35,259 nucleotides of DNA. Origin: an uncultured Desulfovibrio sp. Lineage in GTDB: Bacteria > Desulfobacterota > Desulfovibrionia > Desulfovibrionales > Desulfovibrionaceae. The notes below the pieces were generated by a model, which searched no databases, was not told the origin of the DNA, and worked only from the letters and a program-made list of their open reading frames with translations. Position numbers and translations under genes: made by a program. The stretch is taken from the NCBI RefSeq assembly GCF_949282365.1, contig NZ_CASDOY010000017.1, forward strand, positions 1 to 35,259, given 5' to 3'. Shown in pieces: positions 16,008 to 23,964 of the stretch. Each line of letters opens with the position of its first letter. Positions within the stretch are counted from its first letter, which is position 1.

Positions 16008-16964
16008 ATGCATTTGCGAAAACGGGTTCTTGTCACCGGTGGTTCGGGCTTTTTGGGCTCGCATCTGTGCGCGCGTCTGCTGGATGAAGGGCACGAGGTC
16101 CTGTGCGTGGACAATTTCTTTTCCAGCGCCCGCTCCAATGTGGAAGAGCTCATGGACAACAAGCGCTTCGAGCTGCTGCGCCATGACGTGACCTTCCCCC
16201 TGTTCGTGGAAGTGGACGAGATCTACAACCTGGCCTGTCCGGCCTCGCCCATCCACTACCAGCATGACCCGGTGCAGACCATCAAGACCTGCGTCCACGG
16301 CGCCATCAACATGCTGGGGCTGGCCAAGCGCCTGAAGGCCCGCATCTTCCAGGCCTCCACCAGCGAGGTCTACGGCGATCCCGACGTGCATCCGCAGCCC
16401 GAAAGCTACTGGGGCCATGTGAACCCCAACGGCATCCGCTCCTGCTATGACGAAGGCAAGCGCTGCGCCGAGGCCCTGTTCTTCTCCTACCGCCGCCAGA
16501 GCAACCTGGGCATCAAGGTGGGCCGCATCTTCAATACCTACGGCCCCAAGATGCACCCCAACGACGGCCGCGTGGTCTCCAACTTCATCGTGCAGGCCCT
16601 GAAGGACGAGCCCATCACCATCTACGGCGACGGCAGCCAGACCCGCTCCTTCTGCTATGTGGACGACCTGGTGGAGTGCATGTGCCGTCTCATGGCCACG
16701 CCCGACGACTTCACCGGGCCCGTGAACATGGGCAATCCCGGCGAGTTCACCATCCGCGAGCTGGCCGAAAAGGTCATCGAGCTGACCAACAGCCGCTCGA
16801 AGCTGGTCTGCGAGCCCCTGCCCGGCGACGACCCCAAACAGCGCCGTCCCGACATCAGCCTGGCCCGCGAGGTCCTGGGCTGGGAACCCAAGGTGCAGCT
16901 GGAAGAAGGCCTGCAAAAGACCATCGCCTATTTCGACGCCCAGATCCGCAAGGGCCTGGCCTAA
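16008..16964 (+). CDS. UDP-glucuronate decarboxylase (UDP-xylose synthase)
   Basis: NAD-dependent SDR enzyme that converts UDP-glucuronate to UDP-xylose, a precursor for surface polysaccharide. The 318-residue protein has the Rossmann motif VTGGSGFLGSH, the long conserved ACPASPIHYQHDPVQTIKT segment that marks UXS enzymes, QASTSEVYGDP with the catalytic Ser/Thr-Glu, and SCYDEGKR (Y147, K151). GRIFNTYGPKMHPNDGRVVS and DGSQTRSFCYVDDLV further match UXS. The ATG at 16008 has GAGG five bases upstream; the in-frame ATG at 15981 has none, so the shorter form is chosen. It has its own promoter and is probably monocistronic, though the CDP-sugar genes nearby also serve cell-surface sugars. Confidence 0.95.
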   Translation: MHLRKRVLVTGGSGFLGSHLCARLLDEGHEVLCVDNFFSSARSNVEELMDNKRFELLRHDVTFPLFVEVDEIYNLACPASPIHYQHDPVQTIKTCVHGAINMLGLAKRLKARIFQASTSEVYGDPDVHPQPESYWGHVNPNGIRSCYDEGKRCAEALFFSYRRQSNLGIKVGRIFNTYGPKMHPNDGRVVSNFIVQALKDEPITIYGDGSQTRSFCYVDDLVECMCRLMATPDDFTGPVNMGNPGEFTIRELAEKVIELTNSRSKLVCEPLPGDDPKQRRPDISLAREVLGWEPKVQLEEGLQKTIAYFDAQIRKGLA

Positions 16965-17273
16965 AAAAACTGCCCGGAAAGGGCCCGGCCCGCTGCCGCG
17001 CCGTCTTCCCGCACACGGCGCGGCGCACGGCCCCCGAAGATATGCGCCCCGCGCCGCCCGGGAGAGCGGCACAGGGCAGCCGTGGCGGCCGTGACGGCCG
17101 CGCAACCGCAACCCTTGACGGACAGGGAGTCCGTCTGTCCGTCCGGCATGGACACTGCCCGTCTCCAGGGAAGGAGCGCCCGCCATGCCGCCAGAAAAGT
17201 CCTCGCAGATGCGGTCCCGCCTCCGGCGGGGCCGCATCGTGTACTTTGACGGTCTGAATGTCGGAGTGTGCCC
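16965..17273. other. Gene-free stretch before the hydrogenase-like operon
   Basis: No gene seen. It ends in a strong hairpin at 17208-17238 close to the operon start, listed separately; a clear -35/-10 pair for the operon was not found. Confidence 0.5.
17208..17238 (+). promoter_or_regulatory. Strong inverted repeat 35 bases before the hydrogenase-like operon
   Basis: GATGCGGTCCCGCC (17208-17221) pairs with GGCGGGGCCGCATC (17225-17238) with a single G-U wobble and a 3-base loop. No T run follows, so it is not a classical terminator; it may be an operator or leader structure for the operon that starts at 17274. Confidence 0.5.
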
Positions 17274-19286
17274 ATGTTTCTGATTTTACTGGCTCTGTGT
17301 GTGCTGGCGGCCAGTGCCGCCGGTCTGGGGCTGCTGGCCTTCGCCCGCCCCACGCCCGCCACCACCCGGCTGGCCGACCTCTGCGGGCCGCTGGCCGCCG
17401 CCTGCGGCTGCGCCCTGGGCATGGCGGGCCTGTTCTCGGACAGCTGGACCGGCAGCCTGCTCTGGACCCAGCCCTGGGGCCTGCCCGTGGGCAGCCTCAG
17501 CCTGGGGCTGGACGCCCTGTCCCGCGTCTTTCTGCTGCCGGTCTTCGGCCTGGGCTTCGTCTGCGCCTGCGCCGGGGGCATCTCGCTGCGCCATACCCGC
17601 GCCAGCGAGCATAACCTGGCCGCCCACTGGCTGTTCTACCTGCTGCTGGTGCTGGGCATGGCCGTGGTCATGATGGCCCGCGACGCCGTGCTCTTCCTGC
17701 TGGCCTGGGAAGTGATGTCCCTTTCGCCCTTCTTCCTCATCGACTTCAACGACAGCGACCGCAACGTGCGCGACGCCTCGTGGGTCTATCTGGTGGCCGC
17801 CCATCTGGGCGCGGTGCTGCTGCTGGCCTTCTTCGCCCTGCTCTGGCAGAACGCGGGCCAGACCGCCTTTGCCGCCCTGGCCCTGGAAGAAGGGCCCGCG
17901 GCGCCCCTGGCCTCGGTGCTCTTCGTGCTGGCCCTGCTGGGCTTCGGCGCCAAGGCCGGCATCGCGCCCATGCACGTCTGGCTGCCCGAGGCCCATCCGG
18001 CCGCGCCCAGCCACATCTCGGCCCTGCTCTCCGGGGCCATGATCAACGCCGGCCTGTACGGCATCATCCGCAGCTGCGGCTTTGTGGCCCCCCTGAGCGC
18101 CGCCCCGGCCTGGTGGGGCTGGCTGACCCTCTTCCTGGGTCTAGGCACGGCGCTGATGGGCATCCTCAAGGCCCTGGCCCAGAGCAACCTCAAGCGCCTG
18201 CTGGCCTACTCCAGCGTGGAGAACATGGGCCTCATGCTCATGGGCGTGGGCGCCTGGCTCATCGGCAGCCACAGCGGCAACAGCTGGATCGGCACCCTGG
18301 GCCTGGCCGGGGCCCTGTTCCACATGCTCAACCACTCGGCCTTCAAGGGCCTGCTCTTCCTCAGCGCCGGCGAGGTCCTGCACGCCACCGGCACCGTGCG
18401 CATGGACCTGCTGGGCGGCCTGCAGCAGCGCATGCCGCTGGTGGGCGCGGCCTTCGGCATCGGCGCGGTCTCCATCGCCTGTTTCCCGCCCTTCAACGGT
18501 TTCGCCGGGGAATTCGTGCTGGCCCTCTCCCTGCTGGACGCCTCCAGCCTGCCCGGCGTGGAACAGCAGCTGGGCCTGCTGCTGGCCCTGGTGCTGCTGG
18601 GCCTTGTCTCCGGCCTGGCCGCCGCCACCTATGCCAAGGCCTACGGCATCACCTTCCTGGGCGCGCCGCGCAGCCCGCGCGTGGCCGAGGCCCACTGCCC
18701 CCGCCCCCGCGACCTCTGGCCCCTGCTGATCCCGGCCTTCCTCTGCGTGGCGGGCGGCCTGGCCTCCGGCCACTGCTTCCGCTGGCTCATCAGCACGGTC
18801 AACGCCCCCCTGCCCGACCCCGCCGCCGGGCAGCAGGTCATGCTGCGCGTGGCCGGCATGCTGGGCACGGTCTCGCTGGTGGGACTGGTCCTGCTGGCCC
18901 TGATGGCGGCCCTGTGGCTGCTGCGCAAGGCCTGTATGGGCGGCCGTCTGCGCCGGGAAGATACCTGGGGCTGCGGCTACCAGTACGGTACCCCGCGCGT
19001 GCAGTACACGGACGCTTCCTTCTCCGAGCCCCTGGGCCGCATCTTCGGCGGCGCCATGGGCCTGAAGGTGGAACAGGAGCTGGACGGCCGCTACTTCCCG
19101 GACAAGGGCCATGTGGCCGTCTCCGCGCCCGACCGCCTGCGTACGGGTCTGTTCACGCCCCTGTTCGAAGGCGTGGAAAAGCTCTGCAACATGTGCAAGA
19201 TCCTGCAACATGGCAAGATCCATCTCTATATCCTTTACATCCTCGCCACCCTGGTGGCGTTGCTGGCCTGGGGGCTGCACGCATGA
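17274..19286 (+). CDS. hyfB: Antiporter-like membrane subunit of hydrogenase-4/Ehr-type complex (HyfB-like)
   Basis: Large ion-pumping membrane subunit related to NuoL/NuoM and HyfB/HycC, 670 residues with many hydrophobic helices. The conserved charged residues of the pump are present: Glu in FLLAWEVMSLSP (E146), Lys in GFGAKAGIAPMHVWLPEAH (K227) and Lys in NHSAFKGLLFLSAG (K358). The C-terminal part carries WGCGYQYGTPRVQYTDASFS and further helices, as in HyfB. ATG at 17274 is chosen because GGAG lies seven bases before it; the GTG at 17268 is too close to that site. It overlaps the next gene by four bases (ATGA), and it starts a six-gene operon for a complex that likely couples a soluble redox reaction to proton or sodium transport. 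Confidence 0.92.
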   Translation: MFLILLALCVLAASAAGLGLLAFARPTPATTRLADLCGPLAAACGCALGMAGLFSDSWTGSLLWTQPWGLPVGSLSLGLDALSRVFLLPVFGLGFVCACAGGISLRHTRASEHNLAAHWLFYLLLVLGMAVVMMARDAVLFLLAWEVMSLSPFFLIDFNDSDRNVRDASWVYLVAAHLGAVLLLAFFALLWQNAGQTAFAALALEEGPAAPLASVLFVLALLGFGAKAGIAPMHVWLPEAHPAAPSHISALLSGAMINAGLYGIIRSCGFVAPLSAAPAWWGWLTLFLGLGTALMGILKALAQSNLKRLLAYSSVENMGLMLMGVGAWLIGSHSGNSWIGTLGLAGALFHMLNHSAFKGLLFLSAGEVLHATGTVRMDLLGGLQQRMPLVGAAFGIGAVSIACFPPFNGFAGEFVLALSLLDASSLPGVEQQLGLLLALVLLGLVSGLAAATYAKAYGITFLGAPRSPRVAEAHCPRPRDLWPLLIPAFLCVAGGLASGHCFRWLISTVNAPLPDPAAGQQVMLRVAGMLGTVSLVGLVLLALMAALWLLRKACMGGRLRREDTWGCGYQYGTPRVQYTDASFSEPLGRIFGGAMGLKVEQELDGRYFPDKGHVAVSAPDRLRTGLFTPLFEGVEKLCNMCKILQHGKIHLYILYILATLVALLAWGLHA

Positions 19287-20215
19287 GCGATCTCGCCTTC
19301 TACTGTTTCCAGTACGCGCTGGCCCTGCTGCTGGCGCCGCTGCTGCCGGGCATCATCGCCCGCATCAAGGCCAAGGTGGCAGGCAGGCACGGCAAGCCTG
19401 TGCTGCAGCTCTATTTCGATATTTGCAAAGGCCTGCGCAAGGGCGAGGTCATCAGCCGGATGACCACCCCTGTCTTCACCCTGGGCCCGGTGGCGGGCCT
19501 GGCCACGGTGCTCTGCGCCCTGGCCCTGCTGCCCCTGGGCGGCATGGCCTCGCCGCTGCGCTTTTCCGGCGACTTTTTGCTGGCCGCCTACCTGCTGGGC
19601 CTGGGCCGCTTTTTGACCATGCTGGCCGCGCTGGATACGGGCTCCTCCTTCGAAGGCATGGGCGCCAGCCGCGAGGCGGCCTTTTCCGCCCTTTCCGAGC
19701 CGGTGCTCTTTCTCTGCCTGCTGACCCTGGTGGGCGTGGGCTCCACCCTGGGCATGCCCGACGCCCTGTCCCTTTCCGGCATGCTGGGCGGCCGCCCGGC
19801 CCACGAATGGCTGCTGGGCCGCGCCGAGCTGCTGCTGGTGCCGGTGGTCTTCTTCGTGCTGCTGCTGGTGGAGAACAGCCGCATCCCCGTGGACGACCCC
19901 ACCACCCATCTGGAACTGACCATGATCCACGAGGTCATGATCCTGGACCACTCGGGCCCCAGCCTGTCCTTCATCGAATACGGCGCGGCCCTCAAGCTGT
20001 GGTTCTTCGCGGCCCTGCCCGCGGGCATCCTGGTGCCCGACCTGCCCCTGTGGCAGCAGAGCCTGTGCTGGCTGGCCTGCATCTTCGCCGTGGCCGTGCT
20101 GGTGGGCATCGTGGAATCCGTCATGGCCCGTCTGCGCATGCAGAAGGTGCCCGTGCTGCTGGGCGGCGCGGCCGTGCTCTCGGCCCTGGCCCTGATCCTG
20201 ACCCAGGTGAGGTAA
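19283..20215 (+). CDS. hyfC: HyfC/NuoH-like membrane subunit
   Basis: Membrane subunit that joins the peripheral redox arm to the pump subunits, homologous to NuoH, HycD and HyfC. The 310-residue protein contains the cytoplasmic segment RHGKPVLQLYFDICKGLRKG near residues 35-54 and the acidic loop ENSRIPVDDP followed by HLELTMIHEVMILDHSG, both marks of this family. About eight hydrophobic helices are visible. It starts inside the stop codon of the previous gene (ATGA), so translation is coupled, and the next gene begins three bases after its stop. Confidence 0.93.
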   Translation: MSDLAFYCFQYALALLLAPLLPGIIARIKAKVAGRHGKPVLQLYFDICKGLRKGEVISRMTTPVFTLGPVAGLATVLCALALLPLGGMASPLRFSGDFLLAAYLLGLGRFLTMLAALDTGSSFEGMGASREAAFSALSEPVLFLCLLTLVGVGSTLGMPDALSLSGMLGGRPAHEWLLGRAELLLVPVVFFVLLLVENSRIPVDDPTTHLELTMIHEVMILDHSGPSLSFIEYGAALKLWFFAALPAGILVPDLPLWQQSLCWLACIFAVAVLVGIVESVMARLRMQKVPVLLGGAAVLSALALILTQVR

Positions 20216-20218
20216 GTC

Positions 20219-20839
20219 ATGAGCGCTCTTTTCCAGTTCTTCCTCTTTCTGCTCACGCTCAACAACCTGGCCCTGCTGGGCATGGGCCGCCTGCGCACGC
20301 TCATCAATCTGGTGACCGCGCAGGGCATCCTGCTGGGCGGCCTGCTGCTGATGCAGGACCACGCCCTGCTGGCCGCGGCCGTGCTGCTCATCAAGGGCGG
20401 CCTGCTGCCCTGGCTGCTGCACCGCACCCGCCGCCAGATCGGGGCCGATCCGCACATCAGGCCGCGTCTGGGCTTCGGTCTGGCCGTACTCACCGGCCTG
20501 GCCTGCCTGGTCTTCGCCCTCTGGCTGGAAGGCCGCCTGCCCATGGCCCCCGGCCTCTTCCCGCCCCTGCTGCTGCCCGCCGGGCTGACCACCCTCTTCT
20601 GCGGCCTGCTGCTGGTGGTGGGACGCGCCACCGCGCTCTCGCAGGTCATGGGCTATCTGGTGGCCGAAAACGGCATCTTCCTGCTGGGCATCCCGCTCAT
20701 GACGGCCGGGGCGGTCTGGTTCGAGCTGACCCTGCTGCTGGACATCTTCGTGGCGGTCTTCGTCATGGGCATCGCCATCAACCACATCAGCCACACGTTC
20801 GAATCCATCGACGTGGGCTTCCACGATCTGCGCGACTAG
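20219..20839 (+). CDS. hyfE: HyfE-like small membrane subunit
   Basis: A 206-residue protein made almost wholly of hydrophobic helices, matching HyfE in size, position and in the end pattern DIFVAVFVMGIAINHI. HyfE is related to the NuoK-type small subunits of complex I and probably completes the ion path next to the antiporter-like subunits. A ribosome binding site (GAGG) lies inside the end of the previous gene, showing tight operon packing. The function is inferred from family and context. Confidence 0.88.
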   Translation: MSALFQFFLFLLTLNNLALLGMGRLRTLINLVTAQGILLGGLLLMQDHALLAAAVLLIKGGLLPWLLHRTRRQIGADPHIRPRLGFGLAVLTGLACLVFALWLEGRLPMAPGLFPPLLLPAGLTTLFCGLLLVVGRATALSQVMGYLVAENGIFLLGIPLMTAGAVWFELTLLLDIFVAVFVMGIAINHISHTFESIDVGFHDLRD

Positions 20840-20848
20840 GGGGCGACC

Positions 20849-22384
20849 ATGCTGGAATGTCTGCTTTTTGCGCCCCTGTGCGCCGGGCTGCTCATGCTGC
20901 TGCTGGGCAATACCGCCGTCTGCCGCGGCCTGCTGCTGCTCACGGCCGTGCTGCACACGGCCCTTTCCCTCAAACTGGCCGCCGGCGTGAGCGACGGCCT
21001 GCAGATCCAGGCCCTGGCCGGCCTGCTGGCCCCCGACGCCCTGGGCACGCTCTTCCTCGTGCTGGCCAGCGTGCTCTTCCTGGTGACCTCGGTCTACGGC
21101 GTGGGCTACCTGCGCGACGAGGCCCTGATCACCGAACGCACCAGCATCCTGGACGGCCGCAGCTTCACCAACGCCCCGGAACGCCGCTTCACGGCCTGCC
21201 TGTGCTTCTTCCTCTCGGCCATGACCCTGGTCACCACCACGCGCCATCTGGGCGCCCTGTGGGTGGGCATCGAGATCACCACCCTGTCCAGCGCGCCCCT
21301 GATCTACTTCCACCGCCACAAGCAGTCGCTGGAAGCCACCTGGAAATACCTCATCATCTGTTCCGTGGGCATCGCCCTGGCCCTGCTGGGCAACATCCTG
21401 CTTTCCGTGGCCTTCTATGAGCCCGGCCTGCCGCCGGTGGAGAGCATGGACCAGGTGGAGGCCTTCCGCCATCTGGCCCGGCAGCGCGCCGAGGCCCTGG
21501 CCGTGCTGGACGCGCCCCAGAGCGCGGCCACCTATCTGCCCTGGCTCAAGGCGGCCTTCATCTTCCTGCTGGTGGGCTACGGCACCAAGATGGGCCTGGC
21601 CCCCCTGCACAACTGGTTGCCCGACGCCCACAGCCAGGCCCCCTCGCTGGTCTCGGCCCTGCTCTCCGGCGCGCTGCTCAACTGCGCCTTCCTGGGCATC
21701 CTGCGCGGCCACCAGATCATGCTGGGCGCGGGTCTGGGCGGGTTCAGCGGCAGCCTGCTGGTCTTCTTCGGCCTGGTCTCCATGTTCGTGGCGGCCATCT
21801 TCATCGTGGGACAGGGCCACTACAAGCGCATGCTGGCCTACTCTAGCGTGGAGCATATGGGCATCCTGGCCCTGGCCGTGGGCCTGGGCGGCACCGCGGC
21901 CTTCGGCGGCATGCTGCACGCCGTCTGCCACTCCCTGACCAAGTGCATGCTCTTCCTGCTGGCCGGCAACATCCTGGCCCGCTACCACACCTATTCCAGC
22001 TATGACGTCCACGGCCTGCGCTGGACCATGCCCGTCACCGGCGCGCTGTGGATGGGCGGTTTCCTGGCCATCGTGGGTTCGCCGCCGTTCGGCCTGTTCG
22101 TCAGCGAGTTCCTGATCCTCAAGGGCAGCCTGCAGCAGGGCCACTGGCTGGTGGCCGCCCTCTATCTGCTGGCTCTGGCCGTCATCTTCGTGGGCATGTC
22201 CGTGGCCGTGCTGCGCATGTTCCAGGGCAGCCGTCCCACCGACATGCCCCAGTGCCCGCGCGAATCCGCCCTGAGCGTGCTGCCGCCCATGGCCCTGGGC
22301 CTGTGCGTGCTGCTGCTGGGCTTCTGGATGCCCGACGGCGTCGAAAAGCTGCTGCGCGCCGGCGCGGCCCTCATCGGAGGCTAG
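20849..22384 (+). CDS. hyfF: Second antiporter-like subunit (HyfF/NuoL-N-like)
   Basis: Second ion-pump subunit, 511 residues, about 14 hydrophobic helices. Key residues are present: Glu in LWVGIEITTLSSAP (E142), Lys in GYGTKMGLAPLHNWLPDAH (K247) and Lys in CHSLTKCMLFLLAGN (K365). It resembles HyfF/HycC rather than true NuoL because it lacks the long C-terminal lateral helix. AGGGGG five bases before the ATG serves as the ribosome binding site, nine bases after the previous stop. Two pump subunits (this and HyfB-like) are coded here; no third one (HyfD) is present in the operon. Confidence 0.92.
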   Translation: MLECLLFAPLCAGLLMLLLGNTAVCRGLLLLTAVLHTALSLKLAAGVSDGLQIQALAGLLAPDALGTLFLVLASVLFLVTSVYGVGYLRDEALITERTSILDGRSFTNAPERRFTACLCFFLSAMTLVTTTRHLGALWVGIEITTLSSAPLIYFHRHKQSLEATWKYLIICSVGIALALLGNILLSVAFYEPGLPPVESMDQVEAFRHLARQRAEALAVLDAPQSAATYLPWLKAAFIFLLVGYGTKMGLAPLHNWLPDAHSQAPSLVSALLSGALLNCAFLGILRGHQIMLGAGLGGFSGSLLVFFGLVSMFVAAIFIVGQGHYKRMLAYSSVEHMGILALAVGLGGTAAFGGMLHAVCHSLTKCMLFLLAGNILARYHTYSSYDVHGLRWTMPVTGALWMGGFLAIVGSPPFGLFVSEFLILKGSLQQGHWLVAALYLLALAVIFVGMSVAVLRMFQGSRPTDMPQCPRESALSVLPPMALGLCVLLLGFWMPDGVEKLLRAGAALIGG

Positions 22385-22387
22385 ACC

Positions 22388-23950
22388 ATGCGTTTTTCCT
22401 ACGCTTCCCCGGCCAGACTGGCCGACATCCCCTGTCTTGACGCGGCCTCCCTGCGGGCCGCCATCCTGACGCAGGTGGCGCACGGCTGGCGCGTGCTGGC
22501 CTTTTTCGGCCTGCCCCGCGTCCTCTACGCTCCAGACGAACTGGCGCTGGTGGCGGGCAACACGGCCGCCGCCGGACTGTGCTGCGTCATGGCCGACGAC
22601 GCGGCCCGGGAACTCTGGGCCGCCCGCTGTCTGCCGCTGGACGAATATCCTTCCATGGCTCAGGAATGCCCGCAGCTGCAGCGCTTCGAGCGTGAGGTCC
22701 ACGAGGCCTGGGGCATCGTGCCCGCGGGCCATCCCTGGCTCAAGCCCGTGCGCTACACCACGCCCGCCTCGGGCGCGCCGCGCCCCGGCCCGGCCCAGTG
22801 CGAGCATTACCGCGTGGAAGGCAGCCAGGTGCACGAAGTGGCCGTGGGCCCCGTACATGCGGGCATCATCGAACCCGGGCATTTCCGCTTCCAGTGCTAT
22901 GGCGAGAACGTGCTCAATCTGGAGATCAGCCTCGGTTTCCAGCATCGCGGCGTGGAAAAAATGCTGGCCGGCGGCCCGCACCGGCGCGACAGCGCGCTCA
23001 TGGAATGCGTGGCCGGGGACACCAGCGTGGGCCACTGCACGGCCTACTGCGTGCTGCTGGAACGTCTGGCGGGCGTCGCCGTGCCGCTGCGCGCCCAGCT
23101 GCTGCGCCGCATGGGCCTGGAATTCGAACGCCTGGCCAACCATACCGGCGACTTGGGCGCCATCGCGGGCGATACGGGCTTCCTGCCCACCTCGTCCTGG
23201 AACGGCCGCATCCGCGGGGACTTCCTGAACATGACCGCCGAGCTCTGCGGCAACCGCTTCGGGCGCGGCCTGGTCTGCCCCGGCGGCGTCAGCCAGGACC
23301 TGGACCCCGCCACCTGTCGCGCCCTGCTGGACCGTCTGCGCGCTGGCTGGCGCGACGTGAGGGGCGCCGTGGATGTGATGTTCGCCTCGCCCAGCGTGCT
23401 GGACCGTCTGACCGGCACCGGCTGCGTCAGCGCCCGCACCGCCGAATCCTTCGGCATGGTGGGCGTGGCGGCCCGCGCCTGCGGCCTGCAGCGCGATGCC
23501 CGCCGCCATGCGCCCCTGTCCCGCCTGCCGCTGGAAGATACGGACATCCGCACCGCCCGGGGCGGCGACGTGCTGGGCCGCGCCACGGTGCGCCGTCTGG
23601 AACTGGCCGATTCCGTGCGCCTGCTGGAAGCCGACCTGCAGCATCTGGCCCGTCTGGGCGAGGAAGAAAAGTTCCACGCAGGCGACAGCAACGACGCCCT
23701 CTGGCGCGCGCCCGTGCCCGACGCCCTGCCCGGCGGCCTGCTGGCCGTGGCCCAGGTGGAAGGCTGGCGCGGCGAGCTCTGCCATGTGGCCGTCACCGAC
23801 GCGGCGGGGCGCTTCGGCGTCTACAAGATCTACGATCCCTCGTGGCACAACTGGAGCGGTCTGGAAATGGCCCTGCGCGGCGAGCAGATCTCGGACTTCC
23901 CGCTCTGCAACAAGAGCTTCAATCTTTCCTATTGCGGCCACGACCTGTAA
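22388..23950 (+). CDS. hyfG: Hydrogenase-like large subunit (NuoC-NuoD fusion) lacking Ni ligands, EhrL-type
   Basis: A 520-residue fusion: residues 1-125 are a NuoC-like domain ending in the signature FEREVHEAWGIVPAGHPWL, the rest a NuoD/[NiFe]-hydrogenase large-subunit domain (GPVHAGIIEPGHF, NLEISLGFQHRGVEKM, ARLGEEEKFHAGDSNDALWR). In true group 4 hydrogenases the nickel is held by two CxxC pairs, one in the N-terminal RxCGxC motif and one at the C-terminus. Here the first site reads CVAGDTSVGH (207-216), with Ala209 and Thr212 at the cysteine positions, and the C-terminus reads FNLSYCGHDL with no CxxC. Cysteines at 207, 217, 221, 507 and 516 sit nearby but in other places. A NiFe site is therefore not expected; this fits the Ehr class, of unknown redox reaction. 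Four bases after the previous stop, seven before the end of the operon's next ribosome site. Confidence 0.9.
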   Translation: MRFSYASPARLADIPCLDAASLRAAILTQVAHGWRVLAFFGLPRVLYAPDELALVAGNTAAAGLCCVMADDAARELWAARCLPLDEYPSMAQECPQLQRFEREVHEAWGIVPAGHPWLKPVRYTTPASGAPRPGPAQCEHYRVEGSQVHEVAVGPVHAGIIEPGHFRFQCYGENVLNLEISLGFQHRGVEKMLAGGPHRRDSALMECVAGDTSVGHCTAYCVLLERLAGVAVPLRAQLLRRMGLEFERLANHTGDLGAIAGDTGFLPTSSWNGRIRGDFLNMTAELCGNRFGRGLVCPGGVSQDLDPATCRALLDRLRAGWRDVRGAVDVMFASPSVLDRLTGTGCVSARTAESFGMVGVAARACGLQRDARRHAPLSRLPLEDTDIRTARGGDVLGRATVRRLELADSVRLLEADLQHLARLGEEEKFHAGDSNDALWRAPVPDALPGGLLAVAQVEGWRGELCHVAVTDAAGRFGVYKIYDPSWHNWSGLEMALRGEQISDFPLCNKSFNLSYCGHDL

Positions 23951-23964
23951 GCAGGAGGACTGAC

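Noticed and set aside
16965..17000. Minus-strand terminator (GCCC/GGGC stem and T run) at the end of the UDP-sugar gene
   Set aside because: The stem has only four pairs, and no minus-strand gene would use it.
17780..20215. Long plus-strand frame across the first two operon genes
   Set aside because: Only its last third is real (HyfC-like from 19283); the part before it is another frame of the HyfB-like gene, Arg/Pro/Gly-rich.
19235..23941. Open minus-strand frame of over 1500 codons
   Set aside because: It lies wholly antisense to five well-supported operon genes; the translation is Gln/Gly/Ala/His-rich without motifs, as expected for the complement of GC-rich membrane-protein codons.
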